Positions 39,401 through 51,400 of a stretch of 64,000 bases of DNA are shown here, in pieces. The stretch's first letter is position 1; every line of letters starts with the position of its first letter. The stretch spans positions 4,664,325 to 4,728,324 of the forward strand of contig OU452225.1 in NCBI GenBank assembly GCA_911728455.2. Reading direction: 5' to 3'. Below the pieces are notes generated by a model, which searched no databases, was not told the DNA's origin, and saw only the letters and a program-made list of their open reading frames with translations. The position numbers and the translations under genes were made by a program. Origin of the DNA: Marthasterias glacialis. Lineage: Eukaryota > Echinodermata > Asteroidea > Forcipulatida > Asteriidae.

Positions 39401-42400
39401 AACAGTTTCGTAATTACACTAAATAGCATGACCGGGGTATCACTAGATTTGCCATTTTGCGTTTCCACGAAGTGACGTATCACAATACGCCACTTTATGA
39501 TACTGAAACACATAGCACTGGCACGATGCCAAACATGCGTGGTAGGACTTCTATGTTTCCCTGAAGTGACGTATCGGTTGACCTATGTCTTCACGAAGCG
39601 ATGTATGTATTGATTTGTACATAACATTCTGCATGCACGTCTTGTTTTTTTTATTTTCACAAAATGACGTATGTGTTTAGGAATTAATAACTCATCAAAA
39701 CAGTTGAAGGATTGAAAACAAATGGACAGTTCCGTACAAAAGAAGTCGGCTTCGTTTTGGTATTATAAAAAAATTAAAATAGTAAGCAGTCTTCGAAATA
39801 GCAGTTTGAAAAATAGTTCAACTTGTGACTTTCTCCAAACAGAATTTTTTCTGTGGAGCACCATGCGTCGGTTTGTGACACGACTGACACTTTCATGTTA
39901 GCTTTTCATACTTTACTTATGGATTCACAAAATCTTCTATTAGAAATTTCCTGTGAGAAGTATTTTTTGCAACACGCCTTTTAGCAACCTGGAACAAATC
40001 TCCTTCAAGTGGTCACAAAGTAAATGCCTCAGGAGTCAGGACTGACTGATGAGAGCAACCCCTTGCTGTACCACATGAACTTTCCTCACGTTAATCCACA
40101 CGTCAAGGTACACTAGTCTTTTGTTGAGGGCCTTACTCTGAATCTTCACAAGTAGTTAGAAACTTGTATGGTTTACCTGATTAAAGTGAATGTATTCATA
40201 ATCTGTTTCACTTTCTCTATGTAGGTATAATTTGAAAGAGGGACAGCGTTGTGAGGATGATCCTGCTAGTTGCACTGATCTCATCGTGGGGTTTGTTCAG
40301 GACCATGGGAGACTCCCAGTAACACATCTCACATTGACTGGGTTCCATACCCATAGTGGGTGAGTAGGTATAAGTGCCTGGGTGTCATTGAACACCCAGC
40401 ACCTTGTAAACCTTATAAGGTGCTACATAAATGGGTCTCATTCAAAATCTTCAAAAACCTGCCGTAAAAAAATGACAATAAGCGCCTTGAGTACCTAATT
40501 GCTGGTAGATACATGCGCTATATAAGACTCCTGTATTATTATTATTATTATTGAACTAGGTTTGTTTCGCACCAAGGTAGACTCTCAGTAACACATTTCA
40601 CATTGACTGGGTTCCATACCCATAGTGGGTGAGTAGGTATAGGTGCATGGGTGTCATAAGGTTAGGGTTGTACTGATCTCATTGTGGAGTTTGTTGAGGA
40701 CCATGGTAGACCACCAGTAACACATCTCACATTGACTGGGTTCCATACCCATAGTGGGTGAGTAGGTATAGGTGCATGGGTGTCATAAGGTTAGGGTTGT
40801 ACTGGTCTCATTGTGGAGTTTGGTTAGGACCATGGTAGACTCCCAGTAACACATCTCACATTGACTGGGTTTCATACCCATAGTGGGTGAGTAGGTATAG
40901 GTGCATGGGTGTCATAGGGTTAGGGTTGCACTGATCTCATTGTGGAGTTTTTTAGGACCATGGTAGACGCCCAGTAACACATCTCACATTGACTGGGTTC
41001 CATACCCATAGTGGGTGAGTAGGTATAGGTGCCTGGGTGTCATGGGATTAGGGTTGTACTGATCACATTGTGTAGTTCGATCAGAACCATGGTAAACTAA
41101 CATGCCTCACAGTAACTAGGTTCCATACCCATAGTGGGTGTGTTATAGGTGCCTGGTGGAGAGTTACACTCCTTTGATCTTTGCCATGTGTACAGGATAT
41201 TGGAACTAACAATATCAAGACCCACACAAAAGCCTTTAATATAATCTCTGATCACTGACCATGCTGATGAGTGTACAACATCAGAAAGACAAGTAGAATC
41301 TTACATCAAGAGACCCTTGCAGACCCTTCCTGTAAAACAGTTGACACATGGTCAGATCAACTTGTGGATGTCTGCTGCCCCCAGTGTTCACAAAGTATCC
41401 AATGACTTGAACTATACAGATTGCTTGCATATTGCATACCGAAGTATGTCAAGTACATGGACATAGGTATTCAGGTTGGCTTAGCGGTTTCAACTCTGCA
41501 TTTCACCGCTCTGGGCACTGGTTCGAATCCTACTTCGGACCCTGGTTCAAATCCTGCTTCGGACCCTGGTTTGAATCCTGCTTCGGACCCTGGTTCAAAT
41601 CCTGCTTCGAACCCTGGTTTGAATCCTGCTTCGGACCCTGGTTCAAATCCTGCTTCGGACCCTGGTTCGAATCCTGCTTCCGACCCTGGTTTGAATCCTG
41701 CTTTGGACCCTGGTTTGAATCCTGCTTCGGACCCTGGTTGGAATCCTGCTTCGGACCCTGGTTCGAATCCTGTTTCGGACCCTGGTTTGAATCCTGCTTT
41801 TGGACCAGAGCCTTGCATTTGGATTGGCTGTTCAGACCCAACCTATTTTCGTGAAATTTCCTCCCACATCTAGAATTGAGATTTCTGTATCGTCTTCTCT
41901 CCATGGGTATCTTCAGGGTCACAGGGTCACATCTCCTTTTGAGGGTTTCTTGGTTTCTTTACTAAAAATGATAATGATAATATTAATAAAGTAGTGAAGT
42001 GACTTAAAAAAGCATTTTGGCATCTGGTAATGAGTGGTTAAAACCACAATGGTATAATCCTTGTGCACGTGACGTCACCGACCACTTGCAATCATTTGGG
42101 TGATCACCAGCCCGTATTTCAGTCGTGGGCATCTGTTACAATTATTCAGTGTTAAATTAAATTATGTGCGTAATGTTGCTGCACGTCAGGCTGACACACT
42201 TGTTGATAGCTTTTGTGTAATTTTGTCTCATAAAATCTTCTTTTTAAACTCAAAACACAAAAATCTTCATTATGAAAGTAAGCTTGGTAGGTAAATTCAT
42301 AAAATGACATAATAGTTTACAGTTTTCGGAATCGACTGCAAAAATTCCCGCTCGAATCTGTTAAATATTTACAATAAACATGAGCCTCGTGTGCTTTTCC

Positions 42401-45400
42401 TATAGAGAGGTGATCACCAAAATGACAAGGATGATTGCACGTGTGTTATTTGACGAAGTTGCACAAGGTCTGAAATCTAAATGACAAGGATCGTCACAAA
42501 CACATGTATAAACTAATGTACTTCTTGTTTTTACCCCAGAACTAAATTTGGTGAGCATCATGAGAACTCTATCTTTGAGCATGACCTTCCCGTGCTAATA
42601 GCCCTGGCAAGCAAAGGTCATTTGATGGATGGAGCACAGTTCATTGAAGTAAGTTATTAAAGACTCAAGATTGCTAGTCTCCCTACAAGGAGTAGGAGGT
42701 TAAGTCAGGGAAATATTTGGCGTGTATGCATATCATATCAGCACTTTTGTTTAGTCAACTGCAAGGCCCAATGTGAGCATGAAATTTGGAACATCAATAA
42801 TAATAATAATCAACTCTTATATTGACCCCTTGCCTGCAGGTCACACGCAGCGACTGTGCGTGCTAACCATTTTGGAAGGCAATAGGTATATGTGAGAACG
42901 CGGCGTCGCCTAAAATGCGCACTACACTGTATAACACACAGTGAAATTGACAACCAAAATGGCGCAACCAAGATTATCGTGATGATGACGTCGGGTGAAT
43001 AGCGCATTTCCAAAGAATGATCTTTGTGCTTTAAAAATTATTACCCCCTGGTCACTGGGACATTATGTCATTCTTTAAACCATCACAGCTCCCTGGGGAG
43101 TATACAGCCTGTGCTGCCAAGTATGTAGCGCACCAAGCTAAATCAATCACAAGAACCATCTCTGCCCTCACAGGTACCCATTTACCCCTGGGTGAAGAGA
43201 AGCAATTATAGTTAATGGCGTGTTGTGGCCGAGCGGATAAGAACACAGAACTCAAGCTTTGGTGTTTCTGATCAGCAGAGTGTGGGTTCGAATCCTGGTC
43301 GTGACACTTGTGTCCTTAAGCAAGACACTGAACCATTATTGCTGCGTCCTTCGGGTGGGACGTAAAGCCGTAGGTCCCGTGTGTTGTGTAATGCACGTAA
43401 AAGAACCAAGTGCACTTATCAAAAAGAGAAGGGGTTCGCCCCGGTGTTCCTGGTTTGGTCGGCAGCAGATTGCGCCACCGTTACATGGTGCGAAACGAAC
43501 AGGTCTCATACTTCAAATCATAACTCCGAATACCTTGCAGGAAAAATACTTTGTGCCAGGAGTGTCAATTCTGAGAGACATGGCGCGGTATAAATGTTCA
43601 ATATTATTATTATTTATCATTATTAAGTGTCTTGCTCAAGGACACAAGTGTCATGATCGGGATTCGAACCCCCACCCCTGATGACTTAGCCAGCAGAACT
43701 TGAGTCTGATGAACTAAACCGCATGGTGTTGTAGAACAAAAAGCACAAAACCAAAAAGCACAGTTTAAGGCGTAGGCCATGTAATGATTTGATTAATGAA
43801 TGCCGCATGTCCAATAATCATCCAATCAAATGGCAAGGGTCAACTTGGGTGTCATACAGAATGTATTTGTCGATTTGAATAAGGCACGTATATGTTACTT
43901 TTTAATCTGGACGTTCATGCCTTTTATAATAAAAATAAACCACACTTTGACTCCATGTTTTTAGGCGCTGACATCGGCTGCCTATGAGTTATACAATAAG
44001 ATGGTCTTTGTGTCCATCAACACGGATGAGTTCCCAAAGTGGGCGTCTCGCTTCGTGCCTCTCGGTTACCGCCAACAAGTTCTCGGTAAGCTCTTCCTTT
44101 TCCTCTTACTGTTCTTACCAATTTTTCTAAAATGCATCATCGACTGCGGATCATTTGGGGATGAAAATGACGTTCCTCATGATGTATTCGCATGCACTGA
44201 TTGTAGTTCCCATTAGACAGGATTTTCTCTGGATCATAAAATGCGTCACATCGTGGGGCACTAATAAAAAATCTCGAAAAAGGTTTAGAGAAAAAAGGTC
44301 ATACTGAGTTGCTCTTTTATATCGAATGTTGGCTTCTTGTCAAATATTTTATGACGGAAATAAACGAATAACCCCATGTTGATTGTGGCTGTACGAGACA
44401 CCCTCTGCATACCAGACCTATCTACATGTACATATTTAGATTGGATCCCATGATTGATCAGATACTTTTAGCAAAGTCATGTTTGCCTTACCCAGAAATA
44501 CAATAATTCTCTTTTAATTCTGGAAACAAACATTTAAGCCTTTTTTAACTTGGTGTGGTGTCGTCGGTGATAACGGCTCCCATAAGCTACTTATGATTAT
44601 AGATTATATTATTATGGCAACAAAGATAGCATTTCCTAAATGGAATTAAAGGATTAGTGGCATGTGGTTCAGTAAAAGTCAGTCCAAGTGATGTTTAAAG
44701 CTTTGCATGGTGTGGAGAATAAGAAGTAACTATAACTAGTAATTATGTGGGTACAACCATGTATAAATTTCTTTTGTTTGGGAGGAGTGGTGGCTGTGAA
44801 AAGAGCCGTTGTGGTCTCGACGTTTACTCTGTTCGGCTTCAGGAGAATGACGATACTCTGCTCGTCTCCTGAAGACTTACTGTTCGAAACGTCGAGATCA
44901 CAACGGCTCTTTTCAGAGCCACAACTACTCTTTCCTCTTACATATGGTTGTACCCGCAAGTTTACTAGTTAAAGTTACTTCTTAAAGTTAGTCTAGTTCC
45001 ATAGTAAAAGAATGTTGAGACTGTCTGTATGTGCCGATTTACTCCGGTCATTGCATGAATTTGGACATGCACAAGTATGGCCTGTTTGTTGGATCTAGGG
45101 CCATGTTACATGAGGCAGTTTACAGACGACCGGTTCCAGGCAATCTCCACTGAGGCAAAACATCCACATTATACATAAGTGATGTTTGAAGCTTTGCATT
45201 ATATGATGAATAATACGTAATTAGAACCGAGACAACTAGTAAACTAGAAAACCTGCGGGTACAACCATGTATAAATCTCTTTTGGGAAGAGTATTGGCTC
45301 TGAAAAGAGCCGGTGTGGTCTCGACACTTTAAACAGTATGCTCTGCTCGTCTTCATTATAAATTTCACATAACTTTTTTGTGGGTAGTAAGACACAATTT

Positions 45401-48400
45401 GTACACAGCCCAATGGAAGAATACATAAAATCGAACAGAGATTGCACTGTCTGATTTGGTATGAAGAAAGGGGGCACGTCTCAAAACTGGTTCAGCTGTT
45501 ACTTTTGTAACTCTTGATTTTATGTGGAAATTATGGCATAAAATGTAAAATTTCCCTGATGACCGGTGTAGCATCCTGCCTGCCAGAAAGGCCCCGGAAA
45601 ATTCTGGAATGTACATGGTCACTCTTTTTGTAAACGACGATTACATGGTCTATACTTCAGAAAGTTAGGTTAAAACTACCCCCCCCCCCCCCTAGAAAAT
45701 ATCCACCACGGGGGGTGTTCTGAATTTGAGTTGATTAATAGTTACATTTGTTGTAGATTAATTTTAACAGACAATCAAAGTAACTTGATCAATTCAGACA
45801 TCACTCTCTCAAAGACAGGGCAACTTCAATCAAAATCCTTCACAAAAGTAATTAGTCCATGTGCCATCTTGGCACCACACAGTGAACGTTTCAAGCACTT
45901 ATTGGGCAACAGTTTTTGACCTTAGTTGTTACTCTGTCGTGATGTTTCAGTGTCTTCAATTACCTTAATTTGACCAATATTTGATCAAGCCATTACATCT
46001 GTTGATATCAGTGGGCAGGGTTGGCATTTGCTCCATGGATGGGCTGATTTAATAGACCATCTCCTCTGGAGAGACAAGATAAGTGTCCCACAGGGAGACA
46101 AACTGGACTGACTTGGAAAAGGGGGGGGGGGGGTGTCTGTCTGATAAGGCCAGTAAAAAGGTTACTGGATGCATCAAACTTCCAAGTAAGAAGTATGACC
46201 TCAGTTTGGGATGGACTACTCCACCAGGAGTTGCCTTCAGGTCGGCTTTATGTGATGGAAGCCATGTCCATGAGACTCATCATGGGTCATGTTGGTGCTG
46301 ATTGCAGGGGATGGCCTCGCCACATCTTATCCCATCAATTGCACGATTGCAGTGGATGGCCTCGCCACATCTTATCCCATCAATTGCACTGGAGAGACCC
46401 CTTTAAAATGATGACACAGTTCCAAAACCAGGTCCCCCCTAAAAAAATAAATAGATAAATAAATAAATAAATAAATAAAAAATAAATCAATCAATAATAA
46501 AAAGGAATAATAATAATAATAATAAATAAATAAAAAGGAATCGTAATAATAATAAATAAATAAAATGAAATCAAAACAAAACTGGGTTAGATTTGGTTGA
46601 ACAGGGTGAATTAGTACAGATCTGATGTTTCACGTAGGTCTCTATTGCCACTTGTCATTGCCTTAGTGCCCTTGAAATGTTCCAATGGAAATTAACAATT
46701 TCCTCACAGAGTTGCCCTTTATCAAGAAGAATATGCCTTGGTGCCCTTGCCCTTTTAAGAACGAAGCAATCTGGCCTGCTAATACAAAAAGGTAGTTCTT
46801 AATTCGCAGTACGAGGGCTGCATGGAGGGCATGTGTGAACCGAACTGGCGCGATGTAGAAGATAACGTCATTTTTCCCCGATAACTGTAATGATAAAATG
46901 AGACATGGAGTATATGAAAGCTGCAGTGTATCGTGTTATAATCCCAATGGTGTTTCAGACAGGAACACGTTCTCCTATGTGTATGCTTCACTCCAGATAT
47001 TCTTGACAGGGGACGACTATTGGCACCGGCACAAGCTTCTGCACGCCCGCCCCCCCCCCCCTTCTTCCAAACCTCTCTTCCCAAGAGTAATTGACTAAGC
47101 AAATTTCATTTTGCATCATTTGTTTCATGAATCATACGTTCTTTGCTTCAGCCAAATCTGTACAGCTGTACATGTACCAGAGCTGCCAACTCTCCCTGAT
47201 TCTGCAGAAAGTTTTCCATGAAAATAAACCAATCTTTTCATGTTCTGATGAACAAATTAAAAAAAAAAAATCTCTCTGATTTATGAAGACTATGCTGAAT
47301 GTAATTCTAAATAGCTCCCTGATTGTTGTGCAATATCTCCCTGATTGCAAGATGCAAATGTTGGCATCTCATATGCACAGATACACGTACCTACATAAGT
47401 TATGTGCTGTACTTCAGTCAGCCACCATCCACCTGGCTAAAGTAAAAAAAAAAAAGCAACAACATAAAGATTTACTAAATTTCCTTTTCATTTTATTCAT
47501 TTATTCATATTTTCCTGTTTTGTTCAATAATTTCCTTAACGTACTTCTCACATTATATTTACATGTAAAATAAATATCAGGTAATTTTTTTTGGGGGGAG
47601 GGGGGGAGGGGGTCAGATATAATTATAATATTTGGTATGATTAACCAGTTTTTGGCTTCAAACCGGAGCCAGACATACATTTGTTTCCGGCCTTAGCCTG
47701 AGGCGTAAGTCAGTTTGTTCCCCTTCTTAGTTTCCGTTCATTAATTATTCGGCGGTGCCACAAGCTACACTATGTCCGTGCCACACGCAAGGTTAGGGGA
47801 AGAACTAAATTTGTTCCCACATTTCTGGATGATAGAGATCCAGCTTTTGGCCTGGTTAATGTCCCCCTGGCTTCGTTCCCCAAGCAGAAATGAAAAGCCA
47901 ATTTGGACTTGTCAAATTTGGTGGAGTGATTCCATCGTGACGGTGTAGATAGGGGGGTCCCTGTCCGTGGGGTTCTGACAGCCAGTCATCTGATGTGGTG
48001 TAGGGGTGGATGTAGAGGATACGAGGTGTACACCCATCGAGGCCAATCTAATACACCCCCATGCCTCATCTTGTTGAGCTCGCATTTGTTGTTCCTATGC
48101 TGCCATCCGTAGTGTGTTGATCTGTCCACACATGGACTGCTGCCTGTACAATGTACACGTCTGTGGTGCCGAGTCTTAAGTTTGATTATCAGTTCACAGC
48201 TGGCGCTGCTGCTCCCAACTAACACTTTTAACCTGTTGAGTAAGATAACAACATGAGAGTGGGGACTTGATCCTCAACTCAGAGGCGACGTAGTCCAACA
48301 GTGTGGCCTTTTTTGCCGCTGAATAAGAGTCAACACTCGTTATCATTTTTGCATACAGGAAAATCTATATTAAGTTTTAACAAAACCCACTTTATCTTTT

Positions 48401-51400
48401 TGCTTGCAAGCTTCCCTGGGAAGCTTGCCAACCTACTTACATGTGACCTGGGCTCGATTTCACAAAGCACTAAGATTCATCTTAAGACGAGTTAGCAGTA
48501 CTACCATAAGTGATTTTGCATTGTGACATCACATTTTTCTTAGCAATTCAGAGTGATACACAATTAAGATCATTCTTGGCTCTTAGTGAAATCAACCCCA
48601 GGGCTTCATTTCACAAAGCACTAAGATTAATCTTAAGACAAGTTATCAGTATTACCAATGGTGGTTTTTATTAACAAGCATGTCCCCTGGGTCACATAAT
48701 AATTTATCTAAATATATTTCTGCCGTCACGCACTGATTGGTTCCCTAGGCTAGGCTGGGGAGAAAACAAAGCAAAAGTTACCCAATTACCCCAACATTAC
48801 CCCAAGATTCCTGAGACGTTAGTGAGAGCTGGTCAAGTTAGTTGAAGGTAGAATACAGGATTGGTATTCATCCAAAAAAATGACAGATTGAGCCCAAATT
48901 TTCACGTTTTTTTGTGTGTGTGTGTATATATTAAATCACATAAAGTAAGAATACTGCACTATCAGCTTTACCAATCCTGTATTTTACCTTTAGATAAGTT
49001 AAAAGGGCCCGCTATTACAAATTCCATGAATTACTACGAGCCTACATACACAATCCACCATCGATCACTGTAACTTGGGCCAAGACTACAATTGAGAAGG
49101 CAGGCAATACAATTTTAGGAAGTGTATGTCCCACTTCTCACTTAAAGGGGCCGTTACGTCATGATTATAGCAGTAAATGGAATAACCCAGTTACTACGCA
49201 CGCGTGCGTGCCGGTAGTCACATCACAGTTTGACAAAGACGGCACCCTTTGTGATTTGACGACAAGCTCGCATGTGTGCAGTATCTGGGTGGGAGTTCAT
49301 CTTTCCATGCACAGCCACAGGCCTGCTATAATCATGACGTCGCAGCCCCTTTACAAACAAAAATCAGTTTGTAACCTGTGTTCAGTGTAGTTTTGTTGAA
49401 AGAGCACTGGCAACTTTCTTTTCTTTTTTTTCTCTCTTTTTTTTTCTCTTCAGATGTAAGGTATTATTTAACATCTGTTCTTCATTTTTAACAAAGTAAC
49501 TCAAATAGAAATATTTATACCCAATCTTTACATCATAATCATACCGTAACAGTAAAACCAAGTCCTTGCATTACGTTTCACCCTTTAAGGATATGACCCA
49601 AGACAGGAAAACTCACATGTGATGTTTTTCATGTAAGTTTTCTGTAACATTTCATCTTGGTTCCTAACGGGGGATTTCAACATTGTTTTTCATAACTAAT
49701 TCCCAGTAGGTGACGCATGGTCAGTGTAAAAATTCACCCCAATAGCTGTCATCATTAATTCATATTTCCCCTCACTTGACAAAATATGTATCGCCAAATA
49801 TGAAACAGTGTCAGCCAGGGAGCGTGCTGACTGTCAAGCTTAATAATTTTGCAAGCTTTGATACAAAAATTAAGTGTATATTATGACCTCACCACTTAGA
49901 TTTTATTAAGAAATGTGTTGCAATATGTAAACAGTGGTTATCGGACATCAAGTAAAATTACGCGCAATTACCAATGAGAAGGGCCAAGCAGTATTGGACA
50001 TTGTCCAGTGAGCTGCTGTGGCCAGTGGGCCAAAGATGGATCCCTGGGGGACTCATTGCTAATAGATATGATTAGTGGTGGTTGCCAGGGTTTTTGGCTG
50101 TAGAGGTTGCTGCTTGTAGTATTAAGGGGAGTAGGGTGGACGGGGTGTTCATTAAGGGTACTTGACCATGGACATTTTAGAGGAAGGAGAGTAAATTGAA
50201 GAAAAACATGACAATGATTCAGTTCTGCTTCACAAAAGTTCAGGTTTTTAGTAATAATACTGAACTCTTGTATAGAGCATTTTTGGCTATCGCGCAAATA
50301 TTATTGTGTAATCCCCGATTTCAGACCTTTGTCCTTTTGTTCCAAGAAGAGGATTAAGAGACAGAGAGAGGCTTCCACCATTGTTCATTCATAGTATTGC
50401 GGCACAATGGAGGTAAGTCACAGTGAACCAGGGATCCAGGCTTGGTTCCGGATTTACATGTAGTACCAATCGTAAGCCGTGGTACACAGCCGAGGTTTTA
50501 CAATTCACAGTGCCTGAATTTGACATTTTCTCGATAGAGAAAACAAAAATCACTGTGCAATAAAGACAACCTTTGTTTTCTTGGCTTTGTCAAGTCAAGG
50601 TTTCGTTGTGCCAGCACTACTCGATTCCGGCAACGCCAAGAAAATAATCCCGTCATGCTGGATGGGAAAGTATGAAAGAATCCCAACGGCAACTGGTCAT
50701 ACAGCTCGTATGGGCGAAGAGCAAAACTATATCGATTTGAAAATGTTGCATTTGTGCCTCACACAATTCTGTTTTCTGTTCAACCACGTGATTCTCTGAA
50801 CACTTGTAAAATAGAACAGTTCATCTAGCCCTTAAAGGCAAAGTATACCTTTTGTTTTTGGAACCGTACGTTTGCCTTAATGCTATATAATTGTAGATAT
50901 ATACCATAAAACTAACCTGTGTAAATTTCATTTCAAAAGGTGGAAGTGTTTTTGAGATATCGCCAAAAATCTGGAGTGGTTGTGTTCACGCAGAAGAAGT
51001 ATCCGTCATTGGAATACACATTCTGAGAAGCCTTACGGCCATAACGCTTCTCAGATTCAAGTTTTTGGGGGATAAAAAGTGATATATTTTTCCATAACTG
51101 CAGTACTTCGAAGTGAAACGTTTCTCAAAATGCATTATACTATCCAAAGCTGCTGTACTCCTTACCAAGTAAGTTTTTATTGCAAACAATTTTCAGAGTC
51201 ATTACCAAACGTATGCAATGCCTTTAAGCCTTGTTTTCAAATTCCTAAGCTTGTTACGAAAACTGTGGATTACATCCTAATCTCTGGCCGAGGAACTTGG
51301 TATTTCACTTGCAACTCCCTGTGCTGTAGATTGGCATTCTAGGAAATTCAATTGTCAAGCCAAGTGTTTTCGGAGGGAATGACTGGATAGATGCAGCGTG

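Noticed and set aside
41421..41922. Repetitive ORFs rich in Pro/Asp/Ser or Phe/Cys
   Set aside because: Translation of the 24-bp minisatellite in different frames.
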